A DNA stretch of 64,000 bases, taken from Spongilla lacustris (lineage: Eukaryota; Porifera; Demospongiae; Spongillida; Spongillidae). Shown piece after piece: positions 42,231 to 54,800 of the stretch (position 1 is its first letter; every line of letters begins with the position of its first letter). Where the stretch lies: positions 926,003 through 990,002 of the forward strand of contig OX442427.1 in the NCBI GenBank assembly GCA_949361645.1, in the 5' to 3' direction. The notes under the pieces are model-generated. The model did no database searches, was not told the DNA's origin, and saw only the letters and a program-made list of their open reading frames with translations. The translations under genes were made by a program, and so were the position numbers.

Positions 42231-44319
42231 GCGTGTGTGTGTGGGTTCGTGTACATGCAGATGAACTTCCTGTCACAAAGGAAAAAGCAGCTGTGCCGCA
42301 GATATCTGTTACCAGTGAGAACTTGGAGGATGGAGGGGGAGGAGGAGGGGAGCCCTTGTACAAAAACGTGAGCATCAAGGGTTCTGAGGACTCCCTCAGG
42401 AAGCACTGCCTAGAGATGCCCGACCAGAAGGTTGCCACTATGAAGGGGATTGTGAACCGTAAGACCACGTTCAGTTGGGAGAAGCGATGGGCTCTCCTCA
42501 CATCCGAGCCTTGTCTGTACCTGAGCCAGTCAGAGACCAGCACCGAGTGCCTCGCGAGGCTGCCTCTGGAGGCGGGGAAGTTTGAGTGCAAGAAGAAGGG
42601 GCATGACAAGTCTTCCGCGTCCTTTGTGGTGAAGTCGGGAAAGAAGGAAGAAACATTCTCTGTTTCGCAGGGTGAAATTTCAGAGTGGCAATCCGCTATA
42701 GAGATTGCTCTGGGCATCAATTCTGGTGACCTGGAGCTAGCCTCTTCTGATGAGGACCAGCCAGACGATACACAAGGTGAGCTTTGTACACTACGGTACA
42801 CTTTGGTTGGGTTGGGGTGAGTAACCATGGCAACGGCTGTCCTTTATTCTTAGGCGACACGTATGAGGATATTGGGGGGAATAGCGCAGGCTCAGTGCCA
42901 TCCAGCGCACGCCCGGTATCAGTGTCCAGTGATCCTGGGGAATGCATATATGAAGAGTGTGACGAGGTACCTAGCGGCCCTGTGCCCTCCTTACCACCTC
43001 CAAGGGCCGCACAAAAGGAGTTGTCTTCTGCACCAGGGCCATCTCTCCCACCAAGGAAGGAGAACCCAGTCCTAACAGCCCCAGCTCCTGCAAAGGGTCC
43101 CCAGAAAGACAAGGAGACACCTGCCAAGGGTCCCCAGAAAGACAAGGATACACCTGCAAAGGGTCCCCAGAAAGACAAGGAGACACCTGCAAAGGGTCCA
43201 CCTGCAGCTTCTCTTCCCTCAAAGAGCACTCCTTCAACAGCTGGCATTCCCGCTCGCCCTAAGCCGCCGCCCACTGTCACTGCAGCAGACAAGAAGCCCG
43301 CAGATAAGAAGCCACCCCAAAAGCCTGCCCCTGTAATAGAGGACGAAGTGTACGACGACATTGCTGAAAGTGCACCCGACGATAGTTACTATGACGACAC
43401 AGCTAGCGCCCTTTCTGGTGCCAAGCCCCAGCAGGATGACGAGTACGTCGATGTGAATCTTCAGGAAGACATCGAGGATTATGTCCCTGTAGAGCTGGGG
43501 GCGGAGGAGGAGGAGGAGCAGTACGTCGATGTGGACAGTCCACAGGAGACCACCAAAAGGCATTCATTCCAAGCCCCTGCATCTGCCTCCTCCCACGAGA
43601 CCCAACCCTCCTTGCCCCTCCCACCTCGCGAGACCCGAGCTTCCCAGCCCCCCGCTCCACACAGGTCCCCAGCCCCAGCACCGAAGCTCACACCATCGGC
43701 TGTCAAGAACAAAGTGAGCTCACTGTCCACCATGTTTGAAGCAAACAAGAAGAAGGAAGGGGGAGGAGGAGGGTGCTGTGGCCAGGTGATGCACAAGGGC
43801 CCCGCCCAAAGTAGCACCTACAGGGATGAGTGGGCGGTACAGGAGGGATCGACCTCCCAGCAGGCAGTTCTCAGCATACAAAGAACTGCCACAGACAAGA
43901 AGCCATACACTCAGCTGTCCATTTGTGAATACGACCTTACCATTGGGTCAGATGACGACGCTGCAGAGGGGGGCAGAGCATTCACCTTCAAACTCACCAA
44001 AAACGAAGTCCACCACCTGTTTGGTGTCAAGTCACAGGAGGAACTTGACAAATGGATGCTCGCCTTACGACCATTTGCAAAGCGTGTCATTGTGACGGAG
44101 CCCAAGAGCATCTACCAGGTAAAAGAAGACCACACCCCCACAGAGGGGGGAGACCAGCTTACCCTCAAGAAGGATACATTTGTTCAAGTATTGAAAGAGA
44201 AGTCACCAACATTATGGATTGGACAGTGTGGCAATTACCATGAGATCTTTGCTGGACCAATTGGAACATTTCCCTCCAGCAAAGTGCAGCAAGTATCAGC
44301 TGATGACGTATACATGTGA
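40781..44319 (+). CDS. Multi-PH, SH3 adaptor with SH2-docking tyrosines (AFAP/SKAP-like)
   Basis: Four exons: 40781-40835, 40918-42123, 42261-42776 and 42854-44319; about 1,080 residues. Order: a short N-terminal helical region; Lys/Pro-rich repeats (TLDKKQPEKTA, four times); PH domain 1 (from LTGHLERQVKGKFG to RRRWVAAVAEV); PH domain 2 (from MKGIVNRKTTFSWEKRWALL to EWQSAIEIAL); a Pro-rich, tyrosine-rich linker with KGPQKDKETPA repeats; a divergent third PH-like module (about 43830-44090); and a C-terminal SH3 (YQVKEDHTPTEGGDQLTLKK, then GPIGTFPSS). Acidic tyrosine sites YEDI, YEEC, YDDI, EYVDV and QYVDV are typical Src-family substrate and SH2-docking sites. The likely role is a membrane-recruited scaffold linking tyrosine kinases to the actin cortex. 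Orthology to AFAP1, SKAP or FYB is not clear. Confidence 0.85.
42165..42243. repeat. (TG)n microsatellite in intron 2 of the adaptor gene
   Basis: About 38 TG dinucleotides with two TGCG interruptions near the 3' end. Confidence 0.93.
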
Positions 44320-44464
44320 CAGTAGAAGAAAGACTACAAGAAGCTTGTGTGTATTTGTACGTATGTGCACCATTAGTTCAATGTATACACTTTTGAAATG
44401 TGTGATCATTCAAGCATTAGTTTGTGGTGGGGTGGGGTGGGGTGGGATTGAGTGATTATGTCTT

Positions 44465-44872
44465 TCACTTTGTGACTTTGCGACCTTTCCAGTAGACTGG
44501 CATCTTCCGAGGTTTGGATAAGACAGATGAAGCAGACCGTTGGACTTGCTTCCTCTCTGTCCTGTGCTTCCTCATAGCCTCCTTCCTACGCACATCTTCC
44601 TTGCTCTAGGGGTTACAGAGTAACTATGACAACTGGACAAGACAACAATCCTGGTATAGAAGGCTAGACAAGAGTGAATGAACAAATGAAGGGGGGAGTT
44701 GTAAGGGACACAATAGGGGGCCAAGGGGAGGGGGAGGGAAGAGGTGGGTGAGACCAATGTACCACAGCAATGTCTACAGCAAAATTAGTACCAGGAAGAC
44801 CTCTTGAAACTGAACATCGTCCCCTCCATGTACCACCATCCACCCAAAATACAGTCACAAGTCACAGCTGAG

Positions 44873-44945
<73 letters not shown>

Positions 44946-45788
44946 GATTGTAGCTTGACAGTGATCTGTTTACTGCCCATGGATGATGCCTGACCCTCCT
45001 CCTTAGTGTCAGCAACCTCCTCCTCCAGCCTCTGACCCAACGGTGCACTGTAATCGAGAAGAATACACCCCCTATAGTGTGACTGTGGGCCCCCCTCCCC
45101 TCCTCACCTAGCTGTGTGGGCCCCCCTCCCCTCCTCACCTAGCTGTGTGGGCCCCCCTCCCCTCCTCACTTAGCTGTGTGGGCCCCCCTCCCCTCCTCAC
45201 CTAGCTGTGTGGGCCCCCCTCCCCTCCTCACCTAGCTGTGTGGGCCCCCCTCCCCTCCTCACCTAGCTGTGTGGGCCCCCCTCCCCTCCTCACCTAGCTG
45301 TGTGGGCCCCCCTCCCCTCCTCACCTAGCTGTGTGGGCCCCCCTCCCCTCCTCACCTAGCTGTGTGGGCCCCCCTCCCCTCCTCACCTAGCTGTGTGGGC
45401 CCCCCTCCCCTCCTCACCTAGCTGTGCCTGCAGGCTGTGATTGCAGTGGTCTTGCTCCATCAACCATTGGCTGAACAACAACCACTCTGACATCACCCTG
45501 CAGGGCACGCTTGGACTGGGCCTGGGCACCCTGTTTGACACGCCTAGCATCCTTGGCCTGCTTCACATCAGCACCGACCTGCACAGGGTGCAGCAGCCTG
45601 TACTCCTAAGGGGTGTGTGGTGTGGGTGTGTATGTGGTGTGGGTGTGCATGTGGTGTGGTGTGGGTGTGTATGTGGTGTGGGTGTGGTGTGGGTGTGTAT
45701 GTGGTGTGGGTGTGGTGTGGGTGCATGTGTGGGATTGAGAATGGGAGGAAAACAACAGATACAATATTCATGTATAAATATGCGAAGA

Positions 45789-45853
<65 letters not shown>

Positions 45854-48800
45854 CGCTATCTTCATCCACTTGGAAGTCTGAGTCGACGAACATCATCTTA
45901 AACCTCTCGTCTCCCAGAGGATTGGTTGCGTCTGCAGGCTACAATGCAACATGTAGTCAGACATGAGAGGGATTGGAAATGGATCACTTGCAGAATATAT
46001 TAGTACCAGAGGCCTTGTTGCGGGGGTGTCAATATCAGAATGAATAATACCTCAAGTGGAAGAGTTAGTTTGCTGAAACCGAACCAGTTCCAGGAATACC
46101 AACATATATTGTTTCACCTATTTGTTCAGAATTCCTTTTTAAAATGACACTTCTGGGCACTTTAAATCCTAGGCACCAATGCAGGAGCTTATGCTTCCCT
46201 CTGTTTTAGCACGGCAAGGCACAGTGATAATGACATACTGTTCTTTCTAGCCATATACCTCTTGTTGCAGTTAGTTCATTTTAAAAGGTTTGAATATTTC
46301 TTCTTCTTACAGATTACTAACATGTAGAAACCATTCTAACTAATAACCAATCTTCCATCTTTGCTCCACCACAGATGTACACCACAGATGGACCTGTTAA
46401 ATGGTGTGCATGTGGCATGCTTTCAATCCCTCCCTCCATATCTCAAGATGGAGCACCTTTCCCTCCCTCATGGTCAGACCAAGAAGGAGCACCTTTCCCT
46501 CCCTCATGGTCAGACCAAGATGGAGCACCTTTCCCTCCCTCATGGTCAGACCAAGAAGGAGCACCTTTCCCTCCCTCATGGTCAGACCAAGATGGAGCAC
46601 CTTTCCCTCCCTCATGGTCAGACCAAGATGGAGCACCCTTCCCTCCTTCTAACACATAAACACACAAACACTACTTACGTGCTCAACTTGATCAAGGATT
46701 TTCACAGCAAGCTGCCTGTTTACTTTAGGAAGCTTCTACAGAAGTGTAGGAAATGCTAACAACAAGACCAACACCTCATATGCATCTTCTCACCCGCTGC
46801 TCAACGTACGAAGCCCTTTCCTCCTCAACCTTGCTCTTAATCTTCATCTTCCTGTACTCTTCATAAGCAAAAGGCTCAGCTATGACCTTCGCCTGACAGT
46901 CGAGATACACAGGATGTTAAGGTCAAGAATCCACTAAGTGTTTAGTCTCCCCCTACCAACACTAACTGCTTGGAAGCTGAACAAGACACAACCGTCCTAC
47001 CTTGTGGTATAGCTTCAGATCGATGAAGTAGCCGTGCATGTACGCCCTTAAAAGGGGCGTTCCAACAAGATGTGCCAGACCCAGCTCCTCGAGGTCATGG
47101 GGGGTCACAAACTTGTAGTCATCGTACACTGTCTGCTCCGTCTCTTCCAGCTCCTCCGCAAGACTGTCCAGGAAGGAGCACCACTTGGGCGCTGGTCCCA
47201 GTGACTACAGAAATGAAGGCATGCACCATGTGGAAACCTCAAGGCAATGAAGTCGAGTTCCTTCCAACCAGAAGCATACACATATACACACACACATACA
47301 TACACACACAAATACACACACACACACATACACACACACATACGCATATACATCTCTCCCTCTCACCCTATCTTATAATCCCCCACCTATGCTCACCCTG
47401 GCCTCGCTTCCCACCCAGTTCATTCCCACTCAGTCACCCACCCACCCACCCTCACTCTCCACACACACAACCTCACTCACTGGTATGTAGTATGCCTGCA
47501 TTTTGGGGTCTTCAACAGCCAACAGAACAAGACCACTCTCTGCAACGTGGCACATGTGGTTTAGCTGGTGGGCGGGCTCCACTGAAGTGTGGGCGGAGCC
47601 CTGGCAGAGGGAAGGGCATCACACGTAGGAACATCACATGAGGATCACACGTAGGAACATCACATGAGGATCACACGTAGGAACATCACATGAGGATCAC
47701 ACGTAGGAACATCACATGAGGATCACACGTAGGAACATCACATGAGGATCACACGTAGGAACATCACATGAGGGATCTCATGAGGAACATCACATGAGGG
47801 ATCACATGAGAAACATCACGTGAGCGGCATTATATGTGAGGGGGCATTAAACTGATGACCAAACGAGGAAATAAAGTTACATCATTCTGATGCCATATCT
47901 TCATGATTTTGGTGTCTGCTGACAGAACAAGGTCATTGGATGGTTGGAAAGCAATGGAGTGTATAGGTGAGGAGTAGTAATGGTCCTTAAAGAGAAGAGG
48001 TGTGGACGACCTCAAATCATAGAGAAGGACCTGCAGAGGAGGAATGGAAAGGAGAGGGGAGGAGGACTTGGGTGATGTTAGTGGACAAGAAGAAATATGA
48101 TTTAGGGAGCAGGGGGAGCAGGGAAAGGAGGGGGAGGAGGGGTGTTGGCGGTGACAACGTATTATGTACCTGCCCTGTGGATGTTCCAACAGCAAGATTC
48201 AAGGCATCTCGGTATCTGAGTGCTGTGATAGCAGGAATCACACTGGCAAGTTAAGGGTTGGGGGGGGGCTATGGTCAAGAAGCACACTAACGTGCAGGGA
48301 TGCCTACTCAGGTGAGCCAAACTCCATTCCAGAGGCAGCAAGGTGCAGACAGCCGGCCCTGGTCCGGGACCTAGGGTCCCAACACTCCACTGTGCCCTAA
48401 GATGTAGGAAGGAAGGCAGCTGAAAGAAAATGGCGGGAGGAGGAGGAAGGGGGTGGGGGAGGGATTAAATATACATAACAGGACAGTCCTACCTCATCAG
48501 TTCCCACGGTAAACAGCTGATGCTCCTGGTTCAGTTGGCACACAGTGCAGGCACTATGAGAAATGAAGACCCGCCCACTTATACAACACACAAAGAACGC
48601 TCCCTTCCTAACAGGACTATATAAAATGTGTATGATGACAATGAGGATCAAGTCTTGAAAGCTGGTTTAGCAAATCTCTGGGACAAGCAGAGCCAGGGAT
48701 TTACCGCTCCCACCCCCTGGTTTGCCCCTAATTTGACTAACCCACCCCCTGGTTTACACATGCCATGTCAGAATAAAACTACACAGCACGCCATTTGGTG

Positions 48801-51800
48801 CAGAGAGAAGACTTTTATTTTTGCCCACCCCCTATATTTATATATGTACCGACACCCACCCCCTGTTGCAAATTTGGCTGTAAATCCCTGAGAGCAGACA
48901 GTGATAAGGCACATAGGACAGTGGGAGGAGCTCATGATGTAGGAACAGTGGGAGGAGCTCATGATGTAGGAACAGTGGGAGGAGCTCATGATGTATGAAC
49001 AATGGAACACAAGTTCTTAATTAGTACAGCCAGCTGCCTTTGTCCTAATGTGTTGGCACATGAGCTAAAAGCATCTAGACATTCCCTCCAGATGCCCGCC
49101 AAATGCTCCCACATGTTCCCCTCCAGATGCCCTCCAAATGCTCCCCTTCAGATGCCCTCCAAATGCTCCCCTCCAGATGCCATCCAAATGCTCCCCTCCA
49201 GATGCCATCCAAATGCTTCCCTTCAGATGCCCTCCAAATGTTCCCCTCCAGATGCCATCCAAATGCTCCCCTTCAGATGCCCTCCAAATGCTCCCCTCCA
49301 GATGCCATCCAAATGCTTCCCTTCAGATGCCCTCCAAATGTTCCCCTCCAGATGCCATCCAAATGCTCCCCTCCAGATGCCATCCAAATGCTTCCCTTCA
49401 GATGCCCTCCAAATGTTCCCCTCCAGATGCCATCCAAATGCTCCCCTTCAGATGCCCTCCAAATGCTCCCCTCCAGATGCCATCCAAATGCTTCCCTTCA
49501 GATGCCCTCCAAATGTTCCCCTCCAGATGCCATCCAAATGCTCCCCTCCAGATGCCCTCCAAATGCTCCCCTTCAGATGCCCTCCAAATGCTCCCCTTCA
49601 GATGCCCGCCAAATGCTCCCCTTCAGATGCCCTCCAAATGCTTCCCTTCAGATGCCCGCCAAATGCTCCCCTTCAGATGCCAGCCAAATGTTCCCCTCCA
49701 GATGCCCGCCAAATGCTCCCCTCCAGATGCCATCCAAATGCTCCCCTTCAGATGCCCGCCAAATGCTCCCCTCCAGATGCCCTCCAAATGCTCCCCTTCA
49801 GATGCCTGCCAAATGCTCCCCTTCAGATGCCCGCCAAATGTTCCCCTCCAGATGCCATTTAAATGCTTCCCTTCAGATGCCCGCCAAATGTTCCCCTCCA
49901 GATGCCCGCCAAATCAGGGGCGGCGAAGGGTGTCCATATTTGGGGGGGCAGTGGTAAAAAAAGATAATTATATTTATATCTATGTAGTATAGAGTACACC
50001 CCCCCCCCCCAGTCTCCCTCGCCTCTGCCCCCACCGAAAAAAATGGTCCGTGTTTAAACAAGCGCATCTTCGTAATTCCTCATACCCTGTTTCAACATTT
50101 CAGAAAAGAACTCGTACTCCAACAAGAATTTTAAGAATAGCACACAGCTGCGTTCAATGATTTCATGATTACGTCAATACGCTCGTTTAAACACGGGCCT
50201 TTTTTTTTCGGTGGGAAATGTACCAAATACTCTGCATGATCATTTAATTCTTTGGCTGCATCCTCCAGATTTATGCATTCTGCTGGCTCTTTATGCACAT
50301 GCAAGTTGAAGTAGTTATTAAATCTTCTTTCTGTCATGGAGGATCTCAAATAGGTAAACAGTTGTCTCATCGTTGAAATTATGTCTATACTTGCGTTTGA
50401 CGTTGATGTCTTGTAGTTTTCAAGGGTACTGCCTCGACAAATCACAGAACTACTCTCTTCGAATTCGTTCCCCCAATTCAAAACCGCACTTTGTAACGTT
50501 TGCCCCACGCGGTACCTTTAACGCTCCAACACAGCTCACTGAGACTTCAGTATCTTTCTTCGGACAGACCATGATTCATGCAATAGAACCTGCCTTCATT
50601 TCATCCGTATGCACGCACCCAAACAAAACACCGATAAAGAAGTAGTGTCGCAAGCCAAACCTACTTCGTTCGATCGATTACAATGGACTGGGGACCAAGA
50701 GTTTTACATGTAGTACTTATCCTTGTCCCCAGTCCATTGTATATCGATCGTCAATAACGATTGAAGTAGGTCTGGCTTGTGAGACTAACCCTATTTAAAC
50801 CCACAGTCACTGTCAGTACAGCAATACACACTCACAATAAAATTATAGTTATTCATAACCTGATGGTAGCGCAAGGGGGGGGCTGAGCCCCCCCACCTCG
50901 ATATTTGGGGGGGCAATAGCCCCCCCAGCCCCTCCTGCTCCGCCGCCCCTGCAAATGCTCCCCTTCAGATGCCCGCCAAATGTTCCCCTTCAGATGCCCT
51001 CCAAATGCTCCCCTTCAGATGCCATTTAAATGCTTCCCTTCAGATGCCCGCCAAATGTTCCCCTTCAGATGCCCGCCAAATGCTCCCCTTCAGATGCCCT
51101 CCAAATGCTCCCACAACCACCCATTATTATAACAACAGTTTTGCATAAAGTTCAATTTACATAAATTAAAAAACCCTAAAAGGTCACATTCCATCAGCAT
51201 ACACATGTAACTAAAACCTGGTACATGCCCGATTGTTACTACACCAAGGGCGTCAAAACACTAGGCTTAGGAGGTAGTAGGCATGCTTAAGTACCACTAG
51301 GCTTAGGAGGTAGTAGGCATGCTTAAGTACCACTAGGCTTAGGAGGTAGTAGGCATGCTTAAGTACCACTAGGCTTAGGAGGTAGTAGGCATGCTTAAGT
51401 ACCATGACCTCTAGGCTTAGGAGGTAGTAGGCATGCTTAAGTACCATGACCTCTAGGCTTAGGAGGTAGTAGGCATGCTTAAGTACCATGACCTCTAGGC
51501 TTAGGAGGTAGTAGGCATGCTTAAGTACCATGACCTCTAGGCTTAGGAGGTAGTAGGTATGCTTAAGTACCACTAGGCTTAGGAGGTAGTAGGCATGCTT
51601 AAGTACCACTAGGCTTAGGAGGTAGTAGGCATGCTTAAGTACCATGACCACTAGGCTTAGGAGGTAGTAGGCATGCTTAAGTACCATGACCTCTAGGCTT
51701 AGGAGGTAGTAGGCATGCTTAAGTACCACTAGGCTTAGGAGGTAGTAGGCATGCTTAAGTACCATGACCTCTTCAAGGCTCTATATTATATCAGCCAAAA

Positions 51801-54800
51801 TGCTACTATAAGCTTCAGTGAATAAATTACCAACAACACTTCAAATGATGGACCACTAGGTCTGACCCATGAATGCTTATGTTGCCTTAATTAAAGGTAA
51901 GGTTTATACAGGCATGAATTTCAAGAACATCTGAAGTAGCGAAAATTACTGACAGAATCCATAACTTTACAACATGATCAAATACATGAGGCCCTCCCCC
52001 TCCCATTTTGCCCTCCATGAATAATGCTCCACCCCTACCATCTCAATCACAACATGTGTCTTAATGGCACAGTGGAGCACTATGTAGAAATGGACTTCAA
52101 AAAAATTCAGCACTCCTATTGACTGTATTCACATGTGGAATATGAATGTTCTGCTTTTGACCATACTAGCCTGCTCTGACCAGACTACCCTGCTCTGGCC
52201 AGATCAGATGGATTACTAGACTGAGAGCAACACAACGTTTTTCTGCAGCCAGCAACCGTAACCAGTCACCAGTCCCCAGGCTTTGTGCCAGCCGTAACCA
52301 GTCCCCAGGCTTTGTACCAGCCGTAACCAGTCACCAGGCTTTGTACCAGCCGTAACCAGTCACCAGGCTTTGTGCCAGCCGTAACCAGTCCCCAGGCTTT
52401 GTACCAGCTGTAAGCAGACCCCAGGCTATGTGCCAGCTGTAACCAGGCCCCCGGCTTTGCGCCAGCTGTAACCAGTCTAAAATGCTTTCTTTTAACTTTT
52501 GATGTTGTCAAATATTGATATGGTCATCAAGTATTCACACCACAAACTGTTGAATGCATGCTAAACAAACATATCACTTCCTCCTCCCCATAAAAAATGT
52601 GCACATTTAGTATGTGACCTGGGGGATGCAGACTAGTTGTAAGGACTGAAGTTTCCCTGCTCCACATATCTAATCCCTCCCCTACAAAAAAAAGATGGAG
52701 TTGTGCACAAATATGCACTTGGCTCCCAAAGGGTTAAAACAATAACGGCAGAGGTGAAAAGCAATGTTTTCAATAGTGATGAATAGAAGTAAACATATGC
52801 TCAGCCTGTAACCAAAGTGTCCTCTTTAATTAAACTATGACTCGAGAAAGCTCTTAAGTTCTGAACTTTGAACAGGCCATTATGGTAGTTTGGGTCAGGG
52901 CAAGGTTTGAACAGGCCATTATGGTAGTTTGGGTCAGGGCAAGGTTTGAACAGGCCATGATGGTAGTTTGGGTCAGGGCAAGCTTTGAACAGGCCATGAT
53001 GGTAGTTTGGGACAGGGCAAGGTTTGAACAGGCCATTATGGTAGTTTGGGTCAGGGCAAGCTTTGAACAGGCCATTATTGTAGTTTGGGACAGGGCAAGC
53101 TTTGAACAGGCCATTATGGTAGTTTGGGACAGGGCAAGGTTTGAACAGGCCATGATGGTAGTTTGGGTCAGGGCAAGCTTTGAACAGGCCATTATGGGAC
53201 AGGGCAAGCTTTGAACAGGCCATTATTGTAGTTTGGGACAGGGCAAGCTTTGAACAGGCCATGATGGTAGTTTGGGACAGGGCAAGGTTTGAACAGGCCA
53301 TTATTGTAGTTTGGGACAGGGCAAGCTTTGAACAGGCCATGATGGTAGTTTGGGACAGGGCAAGCTTTGAACAGGCCATTATGGTAGTTTGGGACAGGGC
53401 AAGCTTTGAACAGGCCATTATGGTAGTTTGGGACAGGGCAAGGTTTGAACAGGCCATGATGATAGTTTGGGACAGGGCAAGCTTTGAACAGGCCATTATG
53501 GTAGTTTGGGACAGGGCAAGCTTTGAACAGGCCATGATGGTAGTTTGGGACAGGGCAAGCTTTGAACAGGCCATTATGGTAGTTTGGGACAGGGCAAGGT
53601 TTGAACAGGCCATGGGACACCAAATGTATGGCTGTGGAATGATTTAATTGACCCAGGTCCTACATGTACTCAGTTAACACAGTAACAAGGCGGCATGGTC
53701 TTTGAAATGGAATTAATTAATAATTATCAAAGGACAATTAGTTAGACAACAGTGCACATGGGACTGGGAACCAGTACCACCTCCCCGCTGTTCACCGTAC
53801 CTGGAATTTGTAAGGAGAGGAGCAAGAAACCTGCCTTGTTCAAGGTTCAGTCGGTACACCTCGGGACCAGAGGCCGTCATGTACAGGTCACATGACGGGT
53901 AATGATAGGCCATGTCGTGCCCGAATTTAGGAATCCTTGTCTTGTAGTAGCAACCATGCTGATTGGCCACACCCCCCCAAGGTGGTGGTCACATGCACAA
54001 TTTAGTAATGCGCCGCACATGTATGTAAGATGGTAAGATGGAGGATGAATGACGAGGGGCCTGTTGTCATGGTACAGTAAACAATACCTGAACATGGAAC
54101 TCCACATATCTGTCTGACTGGAGAGCCACAAACTGAAGATGAAGGAAAGGGGTGAGATGAAAAATGGGAAGGGACAGGGAACCATGGGGATGAAGGGACA
54201 GGGAACCGTGGGGACGAAGGGACAGGGAACCATGGGGATGAAGGAACAGGGAACCATGGGGAGAAAGGGACAGGGGAGGAAGGGGAAACAAGGGGGAAAG
54301 GGAACAAGGACCAAAGTAAGAATGTGGGGAGAAAGAGGTGTGGCAGCTCTGTGATACATTACTTGCAAGCAAGAGAGGTGAATGACCCCCACCTTAGAAT
54401 AGTCTTCAGATAGTGGTATTAGTCGGACAACTGAAGACGAAAGTTAGTGGAAAAAAAAAAAAGTTTTGTTTTGTTTCTTGTCCGTGTATGAGACAAAAGG
54501 AATGTGCTCTAACTTTCAGCATCTAGGCAGCGTTCAAACTTCATTGAGAGCTGCTTCACATCATAGCACCTGACTCTTGGCTTGTAGACACCTAACCGCC
54601 CAGTGGAAAACAACTCTTATGAATGCATTTGCAAATGATACGCACGTGAGTCGGAGGAACGGATTTTACCTGCAGTGAATATATATTCACCATCTGGTGA
54701 AAGTCGTATCTCTGTAGAAGCTGTTGGCATGGTGAAGTCTTGAATGAGTTCAATACGTCGTCTGAGGCCTGAACAGTACCAAATACCTGGGTTATGTGCG

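Noticed and set aside
49002..49992. Three parallel ORFs of about 285 codons rich in SKCSPPDA
   Set aside because: 25-bp minisatellite read in three frames within a NOL10 intron, with no conserved sequence.
52801..53647. ORFs of 270 and 155 codons over the 39-bp array
   Set aside because: Same repeat open on both strands; lies in the large NOL10 intron with no splice support.
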